From: Streptomyces sp. NBC_01775
Lineage (GTDB): Bacteria; Actinomycetota; Actinomycetes; Streptomycetales; Streptomycetaceae
Reading direction: 5' to 3'
DNA length: 64,000 nucleotides
Assembly (NCBI RefSeq): GCF_035917675.1
Contig: NZ_CP109104.1
Coordinates: forward strand, 6,758,001-6,822,000
Part shown: positions 39,502-47,473 of the stretch, in pieces
Layout of the letters: every line of letters starts with the position of its first letter
Numbering within the stretch: the stretch's first letter is position 1
Translations under genes and position numbers: made by a program
Notes under the pieces: generated by a model
The model's input: only the letters and a program-made list of their open reading frames with translations
The model's database searches: none
Told to the model about the DNA's origin: nothing

Positions 39502-40125
39502 TCAGCCCGCCGCGGCCGGCCCCCGGTGCCGCACCAGAGGCAGGTACACCTCGTCCACGATCTCGACGAGCACCTCGTCGGGCGCCGATGGGTACCCGCG
39601 CACCACGAATTCGTTGCGCAGCAGGACCATGGCCACGGTCGCGACCCGCGGGTGAAGCGCTTCGGGGGCTGCTTCACCGCGGGCGACCGCGCGCCCCAGG
39701 ACGGTCAGCCAGGGGGCAGCCGCGGTGTCGCCGGGCTGTTCCCGCAGCTGCGCCAGGAGTTCCGGCGTGCCGCCGGCGGCGGCGAGCAGCTCGCGCAGGA
39801 CGGCGCCGTAGGGAGAGCTCCAGTTGCGGTTCGCCATGCGCAGCAGTTCGAGTACGTCGCCGCGCAGCTCGCCGGTGTCGGGGGGCTGGACCGTCGTGGT
39901 CAGCTGCCGATAGGCCGCGATGCCGAGCGCGAGGCGATTCGGCCAGCGGCGGTAGAGCGCGTTCTTGTTGGTGCCCGCACGGGTGGCGACCTTGTCCATC
40001 GTCAGCCCGGCGTATCCCGACTCGGTGAGTTCGTCCACCGCCGCGCCCAAGATCGCCTCCTCCAGGGCGGCCCCGCGTCGCCGCGTCCGCCCGGCGCCTG
40101 ACGACGTCTTCGGATCCTCTGTCAT
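39502..40125 (-). CDS. TetR-family transcriptional regulator
   Basis: 207 residues from the ATG at 40125, with AGGAAGAGG just upstream. The helix-turn-helix is in EEAILGAAVDELTESGYAGL and MDKVATRAGTNKNALYRRWP, the standard TetR N-terminus. The C-terminal ligand domain includes LRELLAAAGGTPELLAQLRE and matches the TetR_C family common in Actinobacteria. It is convergent with the XRE-cupin gene and divergent from the gene at 40246. The gap between the divergent pair holds two identical-class palindromes, so this regulator most likely represses both itself and that gene. Confidence 0.92.
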   Translation of the reverse strand: MTEDPKTSSGAGRTRRRGAALEEAILGAAVDELTESGYAGLTMDKVATRAGTNKNALYRRWPNRLALGIAAYRQLTTTVQPPDTGELRGDVLELLRMANRNWSSPYGAVLRELLAAAGGTPELLAQLREQPGDTAAAPWLTVLGRAVARGEAAPEALHPRVATVAMVLLRNEFVVRGYPSAPDEVLVEIVDEVYLPLVRHRGPAAAG

Positions 40126-40142
40126 GGCCTCTTCCTGCAAGC

Positions 40143-40211
40143 GGTACTGAAAGTACCTTCCCATTTTGGTTGCCACGCCTGAAGTGCGGCAACTACGGTA
40201 CGGTGCGTACC
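40143..40211. promoter_or_regulatory. Two GGTAC-N5-GTACC operators and a middle palindrome
   Basis: GGTACTGAAAGTACC (40143-40157) and GGTACGGTGCGTACC (40197-40211) share the arms GGTAC/GTACC, with centres 54 bp apart. Between them lies GTTGCC-N13-GGCAAC (40169-40193). One box is next to each divergent start (40125 and 40246). The 15-bp palindromes have the size expected for a TetR dimer. Confidence 0.7.
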
Positions 40212-40245
40212 TTAAATATTCCGTCGTCAGCAGAGGACATGACGC

Positions 40246-41280
40246 ATGCGTGCCAGAGGCATCAGCTACGACACCGGCTTCGTCCGCAACGGAGCGAGCT
40301 CCCGCAAGCTCTTCGACCCGGAGACGGTCCGGCGCGAGCTGCGCATCATCCGTGACGACCTGCGCTGCGACGCCGTCCGCGTCATGGGCGGCGACCCGGA
40401 ACGGGTGGAGCTGGCGGCGGGGTACGCCGCCGACCTGGGCCTGGAGGTCTGGTTCTCCCCCTACCCCCTGGAGCTGACCGCCGAGGAGATGCTGGAGCTT
40501 TTCGCCGACTGCGCCGAGCGCGCGGAGCGGCTCAGGCAGCGGGGAGCCGAGGTCGTGTTCGTCGCCGGCGCCGAGCTGAGCTTGATGGACAAGGGGTTCC
40601 TGCCCGGCGAGAGCACCGAGGAACGGGTGGCGCTGCTGAGCCGGACGGACAGCGTGCGCGAGCACATCGGCGAGGTAGGCGTACGGGTCAACGAGTTCCT
40701 CGGCAAGGCCGTGGCACTCGTCCGCGAGCGCTTCGGCGGCAAGGTGACCTACGCCGCCGTGCCATTTGAGCGCGTCGACTGGGCACCCTTCGACATCGTC
40801 TCCCTGGATCTCTACCGCTCGGCCGAGACCGCCGACCGGTTCGCCGAAGGCGTCCATGACCTCACCGCGCGGGGAAAACCGGTCGCGATCACGGAGTTCG
40901 GCTCTGCCGGATACCACGGCGCGGGCGAGCGGGGCGCGCACGGTCTGGAGATCGTCGAGTACGACGAGGACGCCGGTCCTCTGCGGCTGAAGGGTGAGTA
41001 CGCCCGCGACGAGGCCGGTCAGGCCGCCTATCTGCGCGAGCTGCTGGAAGCCTTCGACGCGGGCGGCATCGACAGCACCTTTGTGTTCACCTTCGCGCTG
41101 TACGACCACGTGCACCGCCCCGACGGCGACCCCCGTGACGACTTGGACCTGGCCAGCTATGGCATCGTCAAAGTCTTCGAGGACCGCCTCGGCACCACCT
41201 ACCCCGACATGCCATGGGAGCCCAAGGCCGCGTTCACCGCCCTCGCCGACTTCCACGGCCGACCGCTGGGGGAAGGCTGA
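40246..41280 (+). CDS. TIM-barrel glycosidase-like protein (annotated elsewhere as abortive infection protein)
   Basis: 344 residues starting MRARGISYDTGFVRNGASSR. The pattern of beta-alpha units (CDAVRVMGGDPERVELAAGY, GLEVWFSPYPLEL, EVVFVAGAELSLMDKGFLPG, FDIVSLDLYRS, PVAITEFGSAGYHGAGERG, STFVFTFALYDH) is that of a glycoside-hydrolase-like TIM barrel, with glutamates at the strand-4-like and strand-7-like positions (GAELSL, ITEFG). Homologues in Actinobacteria are, from memory, often labelled abortive infection protein; nothing in the sequence supports phage defence. It is divergent from and probably repressed by the TetR regulator. The stop codon lies in a tandem repeat. Confidence 0.8.
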   Translation: MRARGISYDTGFVRNGASSRKLFDPETVRRELRIIRDDLRCDAVRVMGGDPERVELAAGYAADLGLEVWFSPYPLELTAEEMLELFADCAERAERLRQRGAEVVFVAGAELSLMDKGFLPGESTEERVALLSRTDSVREHIGEVGVRVNEFLGKAVALVRERFGGKVTYAAVPFERVDWAPFDIVSLDLYRSAETADRFAEGVHDLTARGKPVAITEFGSAGYHGAGERGAHGLEIVEYDEDAGPLRLKGEYARDEAGQAAYLRELLEAFDAGGIDSTFVFTFALYDHVHRPDGDPRDDLDLASYGIVKVFEDRLGTTYPDMPWEPKAAFTALADFHGRPLGEG

Positions 41281-41340
41281 CGACCACCGGGGGCTGACGA
41301 CCACGGGGGCTGACGGCCACCGGGGCTGACGGCCACCGGG
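41277..41340 (+). repeat. 16-17-bp tandem repeat, four copies, starting at a stop codon
   Basis: CTGACGACCACCGGGGG begins at 41277, with variants at 41294, 41310 and 41326. The TGA in the first copy is the stop codon of the upstream TIM-barrel gene. The rest fills the gap to the convergent flavoprotein. Confidence 0.85.
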
Positions 41341-41354
41341 TGAGCGCTGACGCG

Positions 41355-42308
41355 TCACGGCCCGGAGGGCGGCGGATAGTGGGCGGTCAGCGCGGCGGCG
41401 GCGCCGGAGCCGTGGGCCGTGGTGATCCGCTGGTGGCGGGGGGAGCGCAGATCGCCGGCGGTGTGGAGGCCGGGCGGCTGGGCGTCCGGGGGACAGTACC
41501 CGTGCGCGTCCCGGTGCAGGGAACCTTCGGGGGCTGCCGGGCGTGAACCGGCGTTCACGAGGAGCTGGTGCGGCGCGAACGTCCCCGTGGTGCCGTCCGC
41601 GAGGTGCGCCCGCACCTCATGTCCCGGCGCCCCGCCCCCGCCGCTGACCGGGACCACGCGCACTTCACGCACTTCGTGCAGCTGGACGCGGGGATCGCCG
41701 GCCAGTTCGGCGGTCTTGTACGCGTCCGCCGGGGGATACAGCACCTCCAGCCGCGCGTCCGCCTCCGGGTGGGCACGCAGCCAGGTGCCGAGGGGACGGT
41801 CCGCGCCCAGGACCAGCGCGTGGGTGAGCCGGGGACCCGTGCGCCACAGCTGCGGGACCGTCATTCCGTCGGGCACGTCCACCCACGCCACGTCGGTTGC
41901 CTCCAGGGACTCGACGCCCGTCGCGACGACGACCGCGTCGCCGGTGTACGCGCGTCCGTCGTCGAGCGTCACCCGGGCCCGCTCGGCGCCGTGCGGCGCG
42001 GTGACCCGTACCGCACGGCCCCGTACGGCCATGCAGCGTCCCGTCGCTGTCAGCCGGGCGATGTCCTGGGCCATCGCTCCGGCGAGCGCCGGGCCCGTGC
42101 GCCAGCCGCCGGGTACGTTCTCGAGCGCGTCGATGTGCCAGGGCTTGCCGCCCACCCGCTCCGCCGCCTCGATGAGCGTGACCCGCGTGCCCACGCTCGC
42201 CGCCATCAGCGCCGCCGCGACGCCCGCCGGTCCGCCGCCGACCACGACGAGCCCGGAGTGGGTCGCGCTGCCCGCGCCGACCCCCGGATCCGCAACGTCC
42301 TCCGCCAT
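41355..42308 (-). CDS. NAD(P)/FAD-dependent oxidoreductase
   Basis: 317 residues from the ATG at 42308 (MAEDVADPGVGAGSATHSGL). The FAD dinucleotide motif is LVVVGGGPAGVAAALMAASV, followed by IEAAERVGGKPWHIDALENV. VVVATGVESLEA and the C-terminal GLHTAGDLRSPRHQRITTAH complete a thioredoxin-reductase-like flavoprotein. No CxxC redox pair is present, so it is not a thioredoxin reductase. The likely reaction is NAD(P)H-dependent reduction or hydroxylation of an unknown substrate. The 221-bp gap upstream contains low-complexity GC-rich sequence and the protease terminator. Confidence 0.87.
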   Translation of the reverse strand: MAEDVADPGVGAGSATHSGLVVVGGGPAGVAAALMAASVGTRVTLIEAAERVGGKPWHIDALENVPGGWRTGPALAGAMAQDIARLTATGRCMAVRGRAVRVTAPHGAERARVTLDDGRAYTGDAVVVATGVESLEATDVAWVDVPDGMTVPQLWRTGPRLTHALVLGADRPLGTWLRAHPEADARLEVLYPPADAYKTAELAGDPRVQLHEVREVRVVPVSGGGGAPGHEVRAHLADGTTGTFAPHQLLVNAGSRPAAPEGSLHRDAHGYCPPDAQPPGLHTAGDLRSPRHQRITTAHGSGAAAALTAHYPPPSGP

Positions 42309-42479
42309 GCCGTGCACGGTACCCGCGTGGGCGGGAGGCCCCGCGTGAACGGGAGGTCCGCGTGGGCGGGAGGGTTCTCGCGAGTGGGGGAGGGCCCCCG
42401 CGCCCGCCCGTCCCCCCGGAGGGGAAGGGGTGAGGGAAGGGCGGGCGGCGGGAGCCCCGTCGAGGTGGGCGGGGAAGGG

Positions 42480-42509
42480 GCGCACACCCCTCAACACTCG
42501 GGTGTGCGC
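42480..42509 (-). terminator. Terminator hairpin of the protease gene
   Basis: A 10-bp perfect stem GCGCACACCC/GGGTGTGCGC (42480-42489 with 42500-42509), 20 bp after the protease stop on the minus strand. Confidence 0.75.
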
Positions 42510-42529
42510 CCGCTCCCACCCGGTACGCG

Positions 42530-43486
42530 TCAGCCGATGACGCTCTTGATCCAGTCGCGCTGCTCGGCGGCGCTCGTGTAGATGTCGGGCGTCGTCGCGC
42601 AGTCGCCGACCGAGCGGCTGGTGATGCCCGCGAGCTGCCAGCGCCCGGCCGCCTTGGTCAGGGCCGCGGCGCCGGAGTCGCCTCCGCACGTTCCGGCGTT
42701 GCCGCCCGGGTTGTCGGTGCAGAAGTCGCCCTCCGCGATGCCCCAGGCGTCCCCGTCCTCCGGGTTGGAGACGCACTTGGGGGTGTCGGGCGCGAGGACC
42801 GGCAGGTCGATCTCCTGGTGCTTCACCGGGAGTTGGGCCGGGTTGTTGTCGGTGGCCTTGGTGTAGCCCCAGCCGGTGGCCTTGACGGTGTCCCCGGCGG
42901 CGGGCGTCGTGGCGGCCAGCGCCGCGGGCTTCTGCTTCACCTTCTCGGACAGCTGGATGAGCGCGATGTCCTGGCCGCTCGCCCTGTCCTCGTGGTACGT
43001 CCAGCCCGGGTTCACCTTGAACTGCTTGACGCCGACGACGGTGCCGCCCTGAGTACGGTCCAGGGAGCCGACCCGCACGTGGTAGAGCTTCGGGTCGTAC
43101 ACCTTCTCCGCGGAGACGCAGTGCGCGGCCGTCGCGACCCAGTCGGGGGCGATCAGGGTGCCGCCGCACGCGTGGGAGTTCGGGTTGCCGTCCCGCTCCT
43201 TCTGAAGGGAGACCACGAACGGGTACTTCTCGGTGGACTCCTTGCCACCGATGATCTTCGTCTCGTATCCGGAGTCCCCGGAGCCCTTCGCGGCGCCGGT
43301 GCTCTCGCCCGCGTAGGCGGCCGTGGCGCCCGTGGCACCTATGACGCCCGCGGCCAGCCCCAGTGAGAGAGCGGTGACGGCGGCTGCGCGCGTGGCCCCG
43401 CCTCTTCTGCGGGTCTTGCCGGTGATCTCTTCGGGGGTCTTGCCGTGGGCAGGGCGCGAACCGGGGGTTTCTCGCGAGTGCTTGAT
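42530..43486 (-). CDS. Secreted S1-family serine protease lacking a canonical start codon
   Basis: The protein contains a complete chymotrypsin fold: mature N-terminus IIGGKESTEKYPFVVSLQ, H122 (TAAHCV), D173 (GQDIALI) and S271 (CGGDSG), numbered from 43486. Upstream in the same frame is a signal peptide (RRRGGATRAAAVTALSLGLA, then an AYA-like cleavage site). Back to the in-frame TGA near 43655 there is no ATG, GTG or TTG. The best placed codon is ATC at 43484-43486 (AGGGAAGAG just upstream, then AAG CAC TCG), which looks like a mutated ATG. The only canonical in-frame start, GTG 43216, would remove the signal and activation site. Residue 189 (chymotrypsin numbering, six before the Ser) is Gly, so specificity should not be trypsin-like. 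Confidence 0.8.
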   Translation of the reverse strand: MKHSRETPGSRPAHGKTPEEITGKTRRRGGATRAAAVTALSLGLAAGVIGATGATAAYAGESTGAAKGSGDSGYETKIIGGKESTEKYPFVVSLQKERDGNPNSHACGGTLIAPDWVATAAHCVSAEKVYDPKLYHVRVGSLDRTQGGTVVGVKQFKVNPGWTYHEDRASGQDIALIQLSEKVKQKPAALAATTPAAGDTVKATGWGYTKATDNNPAQLPVKHQEIDLPVLAPDTPKCVSNPEDGDAWGIAEGDFCTDNPGGNAGTCGGDSGAAALTKAAGRWQLAGITSRSVGDCATTPDIYTSAAEQRDWIKSVIG

Positions 43487-43816
43487 GAGCTCTTCCCTTC
43501 GCTTTCCGTCCCCTTCACCGGAAGGGGACGCTGGGGGGATGTACGCGGGTCCGATGCGGGTCCGGTACGTGGCCCGGTGCTGGGGCCAGGAAGGTGCGTG
43601 GAGCTCATGCGAGAGCGCCTCATCCGTACCCTCCGTTGACCCGCGTATCCCTGGTCACAGGAACTGCGGGGTCATCCCATCCCCTCAACGCCCTTGTGTC
43701 CAAGCCTTTTTGGGGAGCGAAGACGGGAACGCGACACGGAGGATGAGATTCCGTGACGGCGCTTCTGCGGGGGAGGGCGCGGGGTGGGAGAGGGAACAGG
43801 GGGCGGGGAGCCGGGG
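43487..43816. other. Intergenic region without a recognised gene
   Basis: The sequence between the protease leader and the 20-bp repeat block contains a C-rich stretch and an AGGAAGGTG-like purine run. It also has the only poorly GC-biased segment nearby (AACGCCCTTGTGTCCAAGCC). Open frames here show no codon bias. The protease promoter should be in this interval. Confidence 0.5.
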
Positions 43817-43896
43817 GCGGGGCTGAGCCCGGGGAAGCGGGGCTGAGCCCGGGGAAGCGGGGCTGAGCCCGGAGAAGCGGGGCTGAGCCCGGGAAA
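43817..43896 (+). repeat. 20-bp tandem repeat, four copies, upstream of the acetyltransferase
   Basis: GCGGGGCTGAGCCCGGGGAA occurs four times in exact register (43817, 43837, 43857, 43877), with one or two changes in the last two copies. Each unit contains the small palindrome GGGCTGAGCCC. The last unit runs straight into an AAAGGAG ribosome-binding-like sequence at 43893-43899. Confidence 0.9.
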
Positions 43897-43935
43897 GGAG
43901 TGGCCTCTTCCCCAGGGCGCGCCGATCATGCGGAA

Positions 43936-44511
43936 GTGACAGAAACCCGATTCAAAGAACTGGGCCGAACGGCCATGGAAGCGCTGGCGGCCGGAGAACT
44001 GGACGCGGGCTCCCGCGCGGTGGGGCTGGACCTGCCGGACCTCTTCGTGAGCGAACGCGCCCGCTGGCTGTGGCGCTACCGGCTCACGCAGATGGCCGCG
44101 GACCCCGAGGGCGCCGCGTGGTGCGTACGGCAGGTCCTCGTCGGGGTGGACGTCGGGGTGGACGCCGGGGTGGACGTCGGGGTGGAGGACAGCGGCGGTC
44201 AGGGCACGCGGGAGGCGGTCGTCGGGCACGCCGGGTTCCACGGGCCGCCCGACAAGGCGGGGATGGTGGAGATCGGCTACGTCACCGTCCCCGCGTACCG
44301 CCGTCGCGGCTACGCCCGCGCGGCCCTCACCGAACTGCTGCGCCGCGCCGCCGCCGACCCCTCCGTAAGCGTCGTACGCGCGACCGTCGCCCCCGACAAC
44401 GTGGCGTCCCTCGCGACACTCGCGCCCTTCGGCTTCACCCACGTCGGGGAGCAGTGGGACGAGGAGGACGGGCGCGAGCTGATCTACGAGCGGTCGGCGC
44501 GCGCGGAGTAG
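43936..44511 (+). CDS. GNAT-family N-acetyltransferase
   Basis: 191 residues if started at GTG 43936 (VTETRFKELGRTAMEALAAG); GTG 43900, which overlaps AAAGGAG, would add 12 residues. GNAT motifs are visible: VEIGYVTVPAYRRRGYARAA (motif A, acetyl-CoA pyrophosphate loop RRRGYA) and VRATVAPDNVASLATLAPFG with GFTHVGEQ. Between the first beta strands is a VDVGVDAGVDVGVE insert encoded by 12-bp direct repeats at about 44148-44190. The substrate is unknown. Confidence 0.85.
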   Translation: MTETRFKELGRTAMEALAAGELDAGSRAVGLDLPDLFVSERARWLWRYRLTQMAADPEGAAWCVRQVLVGVDVGVDAGVDVGVEDSGGQGTREAVVGHAGFHGPPDKAGMVEIGYVTVPAYRRRGYARAALTELLRRAAADPSVSVVRATVAPDNVASLATLAPFGFTHVGEQWDEEDGRELIYERSARAE

Positions 44512-44565
44512 CGCCCGCGCGGGCCCGCCCTCCCCGCCGGTGTGCCCCACCCCTTTCGGGTCCGG

Positions 44566-45234
44566 CTACGCGTAGATGTGCAGCTCTTCCTTCGTGGCTC
44601 CGGAGAGGGCGTAGGCGGCGGGATCGGGGAGCGGCCGGTCCGCGTAGAGACGGAAGAGAGTGGGGGTGTCGGTGCACAGGGCCGCGGGCGGGCGCCCCTC
44701 GCGCGGGTTCCCCAGGGGGAAGGGCTCCGCGGAGCTGTCGCTCAGCGTGACCCGTACCAGTGGGGTGTCGCGCCGGGTGCGGGCGGCCACGGTGAGGAGC
44801 GCCAGCGCGTCTCCGCCCGACGCGTCGGCGTACGCACCCGGCAGGCCCCACGCGTCTCGTACGTCACCCGCGTGCACCCACTCGCCCAGCGCCACGGTGT
44901 CCAGAAGGCCGTGTGTGAGCCCCGCGATGACGGGGCCCGCCTCCGTCATCGCGCGCTCCAGCTCGTCCACGACCTGGGCCGGAGACCAGTCGGCGCGCTC
45001 GGCGACGTCCGCCGCGTTCGAGGCGTCGGAGAACACGCCGGGCTCCAGCCGGCCCTCGACGATCCGTACGAGCGCGGCGGAGCAGTGCGCCAGGACCTCG
45101 CGTACGTCCCAGTCCGGGCAGGCCGTGGGACGGGCGAAGTCCGCCTCCGGCGCGGCCCGCAGCAGGGGCACGAGCGCGTCGCGCTCGGACAGTAACAGGC
45201 GTTCCGGCAGCTCAGGATCACGGTCGGCACTCAT
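44566..45234 (-). CDS. Maleylpyruvate isomerase / mycothiol-dependent DinB-family protein
   Basis: 222 residues from the ATG at 45234 (MSADRDPELPERLLLSERDA). The four-helix DinB/MDMPI domain has FARPTACPDWDVREVLAHCS with its metal-binding His and a second site at LGEWVHAGDVRDAWGLP. Its C-terminal beta domain follows (VRVTLSDSSAEPFPLG). This family uses mycothiol or bacillithiol as cofactor in Actinobacteria and Firmicutes. It is convergent with the acetyltransferase. The reaction is not predictable. Confidence 0.85.
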   Translation of the reverse strand: MSADRDPELPERLLLSERDALVPLLRAAPEADFARPTACPDWDVREVLAHCSAALVRIVEGRLEPGVFSDASNAADVAERADWSPAQVVDELERAMTEAGPVIAGLTHGLLDTVALGEWVHAGDVRDAWGLPGAYADASGGDALALLTVAARTRRDTPLVRVTLSDSSAEPFPLGNPREGRPPAALCTDTPTLFRLYADRPLPDPAAYALSGATKEELHIYA

Positions 45235-45466
45235 GCGCCGTGACTTTACGGGGTGCGGCTGTGCGGGGACGAAGGTATTGTTCGCGTCCGGCAACGGATG
45301 TTCGATACGCAGCACGACGCGAACGAGGAGAGGGAGGTGGGACCGATTACCGCCGTAGCAGGCGGGGCGCTCTCGCCCTGTGCCCGAAGGTCACCCTTCT
45401 CCGTGTGAGCGGGGGCCGTCGGCAAGCCCGGGAGTGTCCCAGGACCCCGGAAGGCTCCAAGGCTTC

Positions 45467-46267
45467 ATGTCGCTCCATCCCGCACGAGTGTCGAAAACCG
45501 AACTGATCACCCAACTGCGCGCCGCCGGCTGCGTCTTCGCCGAGGACGAGGCGCGGCTCCTGTTCGAGACGGCGCGCACCCCGGCCGAGCTGGCCGCGAT
45601 GACCGAACGGCGCGTCGCCGGACACCCCCTCGAACACGTCCTGGGCTGGGCGGAGTTCGCCGGCCTGCGCGTCGAGGTGGGCGCCGGGGTGTTCGTACCC
45701 CGGCGCCGTACGGAGTTTCTGGTGGCCCGCGCCGCTGCCGCCGCGCCCGAGGGGAGGCCGGCCGTGGTGGTGGACCTGTGCTGCGGGAGCGGGGCCGTGG
45801 GCGCCGCGGTGCTCGCCGCGCTCGGGGGGCGCGGCGAGCTGTACGCCGCCGATCTGGACCCCGCCGCCGTCGGCTGCGCCCGGCGCAACCTCGCCCGCGT
45901 GGACGGGCGCGTGTACGAGGGTGACCTGTTCGCGGCGCTGCCCCGCGAACTGCGGGGGCGCGTCGACGTACTGGCGGCGAACGTGCCCTACGTCCCGACG
46001 GACGAGCTGGCGCTCCTGCCGTCCGAGGCCCGCGATTTCGAGCCGCGCGCCGCGCTGGACGGCGGACCCGACGGCCTCGCCCTCCTGCGGCGGGTCGCCG
46101 CCGAGGCCTCCGCCTGGCTCGCCCCCGGCGGATCACTCCTCACAGAAACGAGCGCCCACCAGTCCGAAGCGGCGGCCCGCCTCCTGGAGGCCGCGCTTTT
46201 GACCGTGGAAATATCCCATTCCTCCACTTTCCCCGCCACCACGCTCACGGCCACCCGGCTCGGCTGA
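45467..46267 (+). CDS. PrmC-related protein-(glutamine-N5) methyltransferase
   Basis: 266 residues from the ATG at 45467 (AAGG five to eight nt upstream); GTG 45488 is an alternative. It has the HemK/PrmC layout: a helical N-terminal domain (ERRVAGHPLEHVLGWAEFAG), SAM motif I VVDLCCGSGAVGAAVLAALG and the catalytic-loop motif as NVPYVP, where true PrmC enzymes have NPPY. This variant group is known as PrmC-related with unknown substrate; the release-factor PrmC would be elsewhere. Confidence 0.88.
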   Translation: MSLHPARVSKTELITQLRAAGCVFAEDEARLLFETARTPAELAAMTERRVAGHPLEHVLGWAEFAGLRVEVGAGVFVPRRRTEFLVARAAAAAPEGRPAVVVDLCCGSGAVGAAVLAALGGRGELYAADLDPAAVGCARRNLARVDGRVYEGDLFAALPRELRGRVDVLAANVPYVPTDELALLPSEARDFEPRAALDGGPDGLALLRRVAAEASAWLAPGGSLLTETSAHQSEAAARLLEAALLTVEISHSSTFPATTLTATRLG

Positions 46268-46390
46268 CACGCGCCAGGAAGGGACCGGACGGCGCGCCCC
46301 GCCGCCCCCGCCCGCGCCGGCGCCGGAGGCCTTGGCCTGTGCTGGGAGCCCGACAGGGCTGACGAGGCTGCTGGGGCCGCTGGGTGGGTG

Positions 46391-47326
46391 CTAGGTCTGT
46401 GCAGGGGCCGACGAGGGCGCGCCGCCGGGGCGGAAAAGGCTCAAGCCGGGGGGAAGTTGGGACTCCGCCTCGTGAAGGACCGTGGTGACCGTCTCCGCGA
46501 AGTGGACGTCGTACGGGTGCGGGGTCCCGGAACGGGCCGCGCTCAGGAGGGCGTCCACCGCGTGGGCGAAGGCCGTGGCGGGATCCTCCTCGCGGGATGG
46601 GAGGGCGGCCACGCCCGCCGGACCGCGGACCTCAGCGGTGACCCCCGCGGCGGACGGCGTCACAGAGTGGCTGAGCGTGCTAGTGCTGGACGCCCCGGAC
46701 TCGTGCCGCAGCACGAGGTGCACCGTGTCACCCACACCCCCTCTTACCGCCGTGACTCCGGCCACGGCGCCGAGCAGCGGCAACAGCACGGACAGCGCGT
46801 GCGGCCCCACGTCCCACAGCGCTCCCTTCTCCCGCCGCCACGGCGACGCCGCGTACGGCGACTCCCCGCCGCCGAACACCGGTGAGAGCCAGTCCGCGCG
46901 CCCCACCTGCCAGCCGTCCTCCCCGGCCCGCTCCCGCAGCCACCGCGCGGTGACGTCGCTGAAGTGGAGAGTGAAGAAGACGACGGAGGCCACCCCCGCC
47001 CGCTCGACGGCGGCGGTCACCTCCCGCGCGGCCTCGGGCGTCGTGGCGACGGGCTTGTCCAGCAGCAGATGACAACCCGCCTCCGCGGCCCGTACGGCCA
47101 GCGGCGCCTGTACATCGGGCGGCAGCGCGACGGCGACCGCGTCGCAGGCGGCGAAGAGCGCGTCCGCGTCCGCATAGGGCGGGGTTCCCAGGCGTGCGGC
47201 CTGGGCCTCGGCGGCATCGGGACGGCGCCCCCACACGCCCACCAGTTCTACGTCCTCGTGCGCCGCGAGGGCGGGCCCGTGCGTGCGGTCGGCCCAGGGG
47301 CCGGTGCCCAGCAGTCCGAATCTCAT
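46391..47326 (-). CDS. Gfo/Idh/MocA-family oxidoreductase
   Basis: 311 residues from the ATG at 47326. The Rossmann start is MRFGLLGTGPWADRTHGPAL, with the adenine-side VWGRRPDAAEAQAARLGTP and the catalytic-lysine motif LLLDKPVATTPEAARE (EKP type, here DKP). The C-terminal domain begins about residue 125. It probably oxidises or reduces a sugar-like substrate with NAD(P). No pathway partners adjoin. Confidence 0.88.
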   Translation of the reverse strand: MRFGLLGTGPWADRTHGPALAAHEDVELVGVWGRRPDAAEAQAARLGTPPYADADALFAACDAVAVALPPDVQAPLAVRAAEAGCHLLLDKPVATTPEAAREVTAAVERAGVASVVFFTLHFSDVTARWLRERAGEDGWQVGRADWLSPVFGGGESPYAASPWRREKGALWDVGPHALSVLLPLLGAVAGVTAVRGGVGDTVHLVLRHESGASSTSTLSHSVTPSAAGVTAEVRGPAGVAALPSREEDPATAFAHAVDALLSAARSGTPHPYDVHFAETVTTVLHEAESQLPPGLSLFRPGGAPSSAPAQT

Positions 47327-47473
47327 GACGGCAGCGTAGGAGATACGGCAGCGTAGGAGACCGCCCGAGTGAGCCGCCCCACGATCCGTCTGCCCGGCCC
47401 GTCCACGCGAGGGCGGCGCGGAGGGGTGCGTTAGGGGTGCGCGAGGGGTGCACACCACGCGGGGCACGAAGGG

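Noticed and set aside
40246..41280. Phage-defence (abortive infection) function for the TIM-barrel protein
   Set aside because: The label comes from transferred annotation. The sequence shows a glycosidase-like barrel, and no defence genes surround it.
43339..43623. 94-codon minus-strand frame with an ATG overlapping the protease leader
   Set aside because: It is out of frame with the protease, Pro/Ser-rich without pattern, and does not supply the missing start.
45240..45506. Plus-strand frame upstream of the PrmC-like gene
   Set aside because: No codon bias, no ribosome binding site, and it overlaps the start region of two well supported genes.
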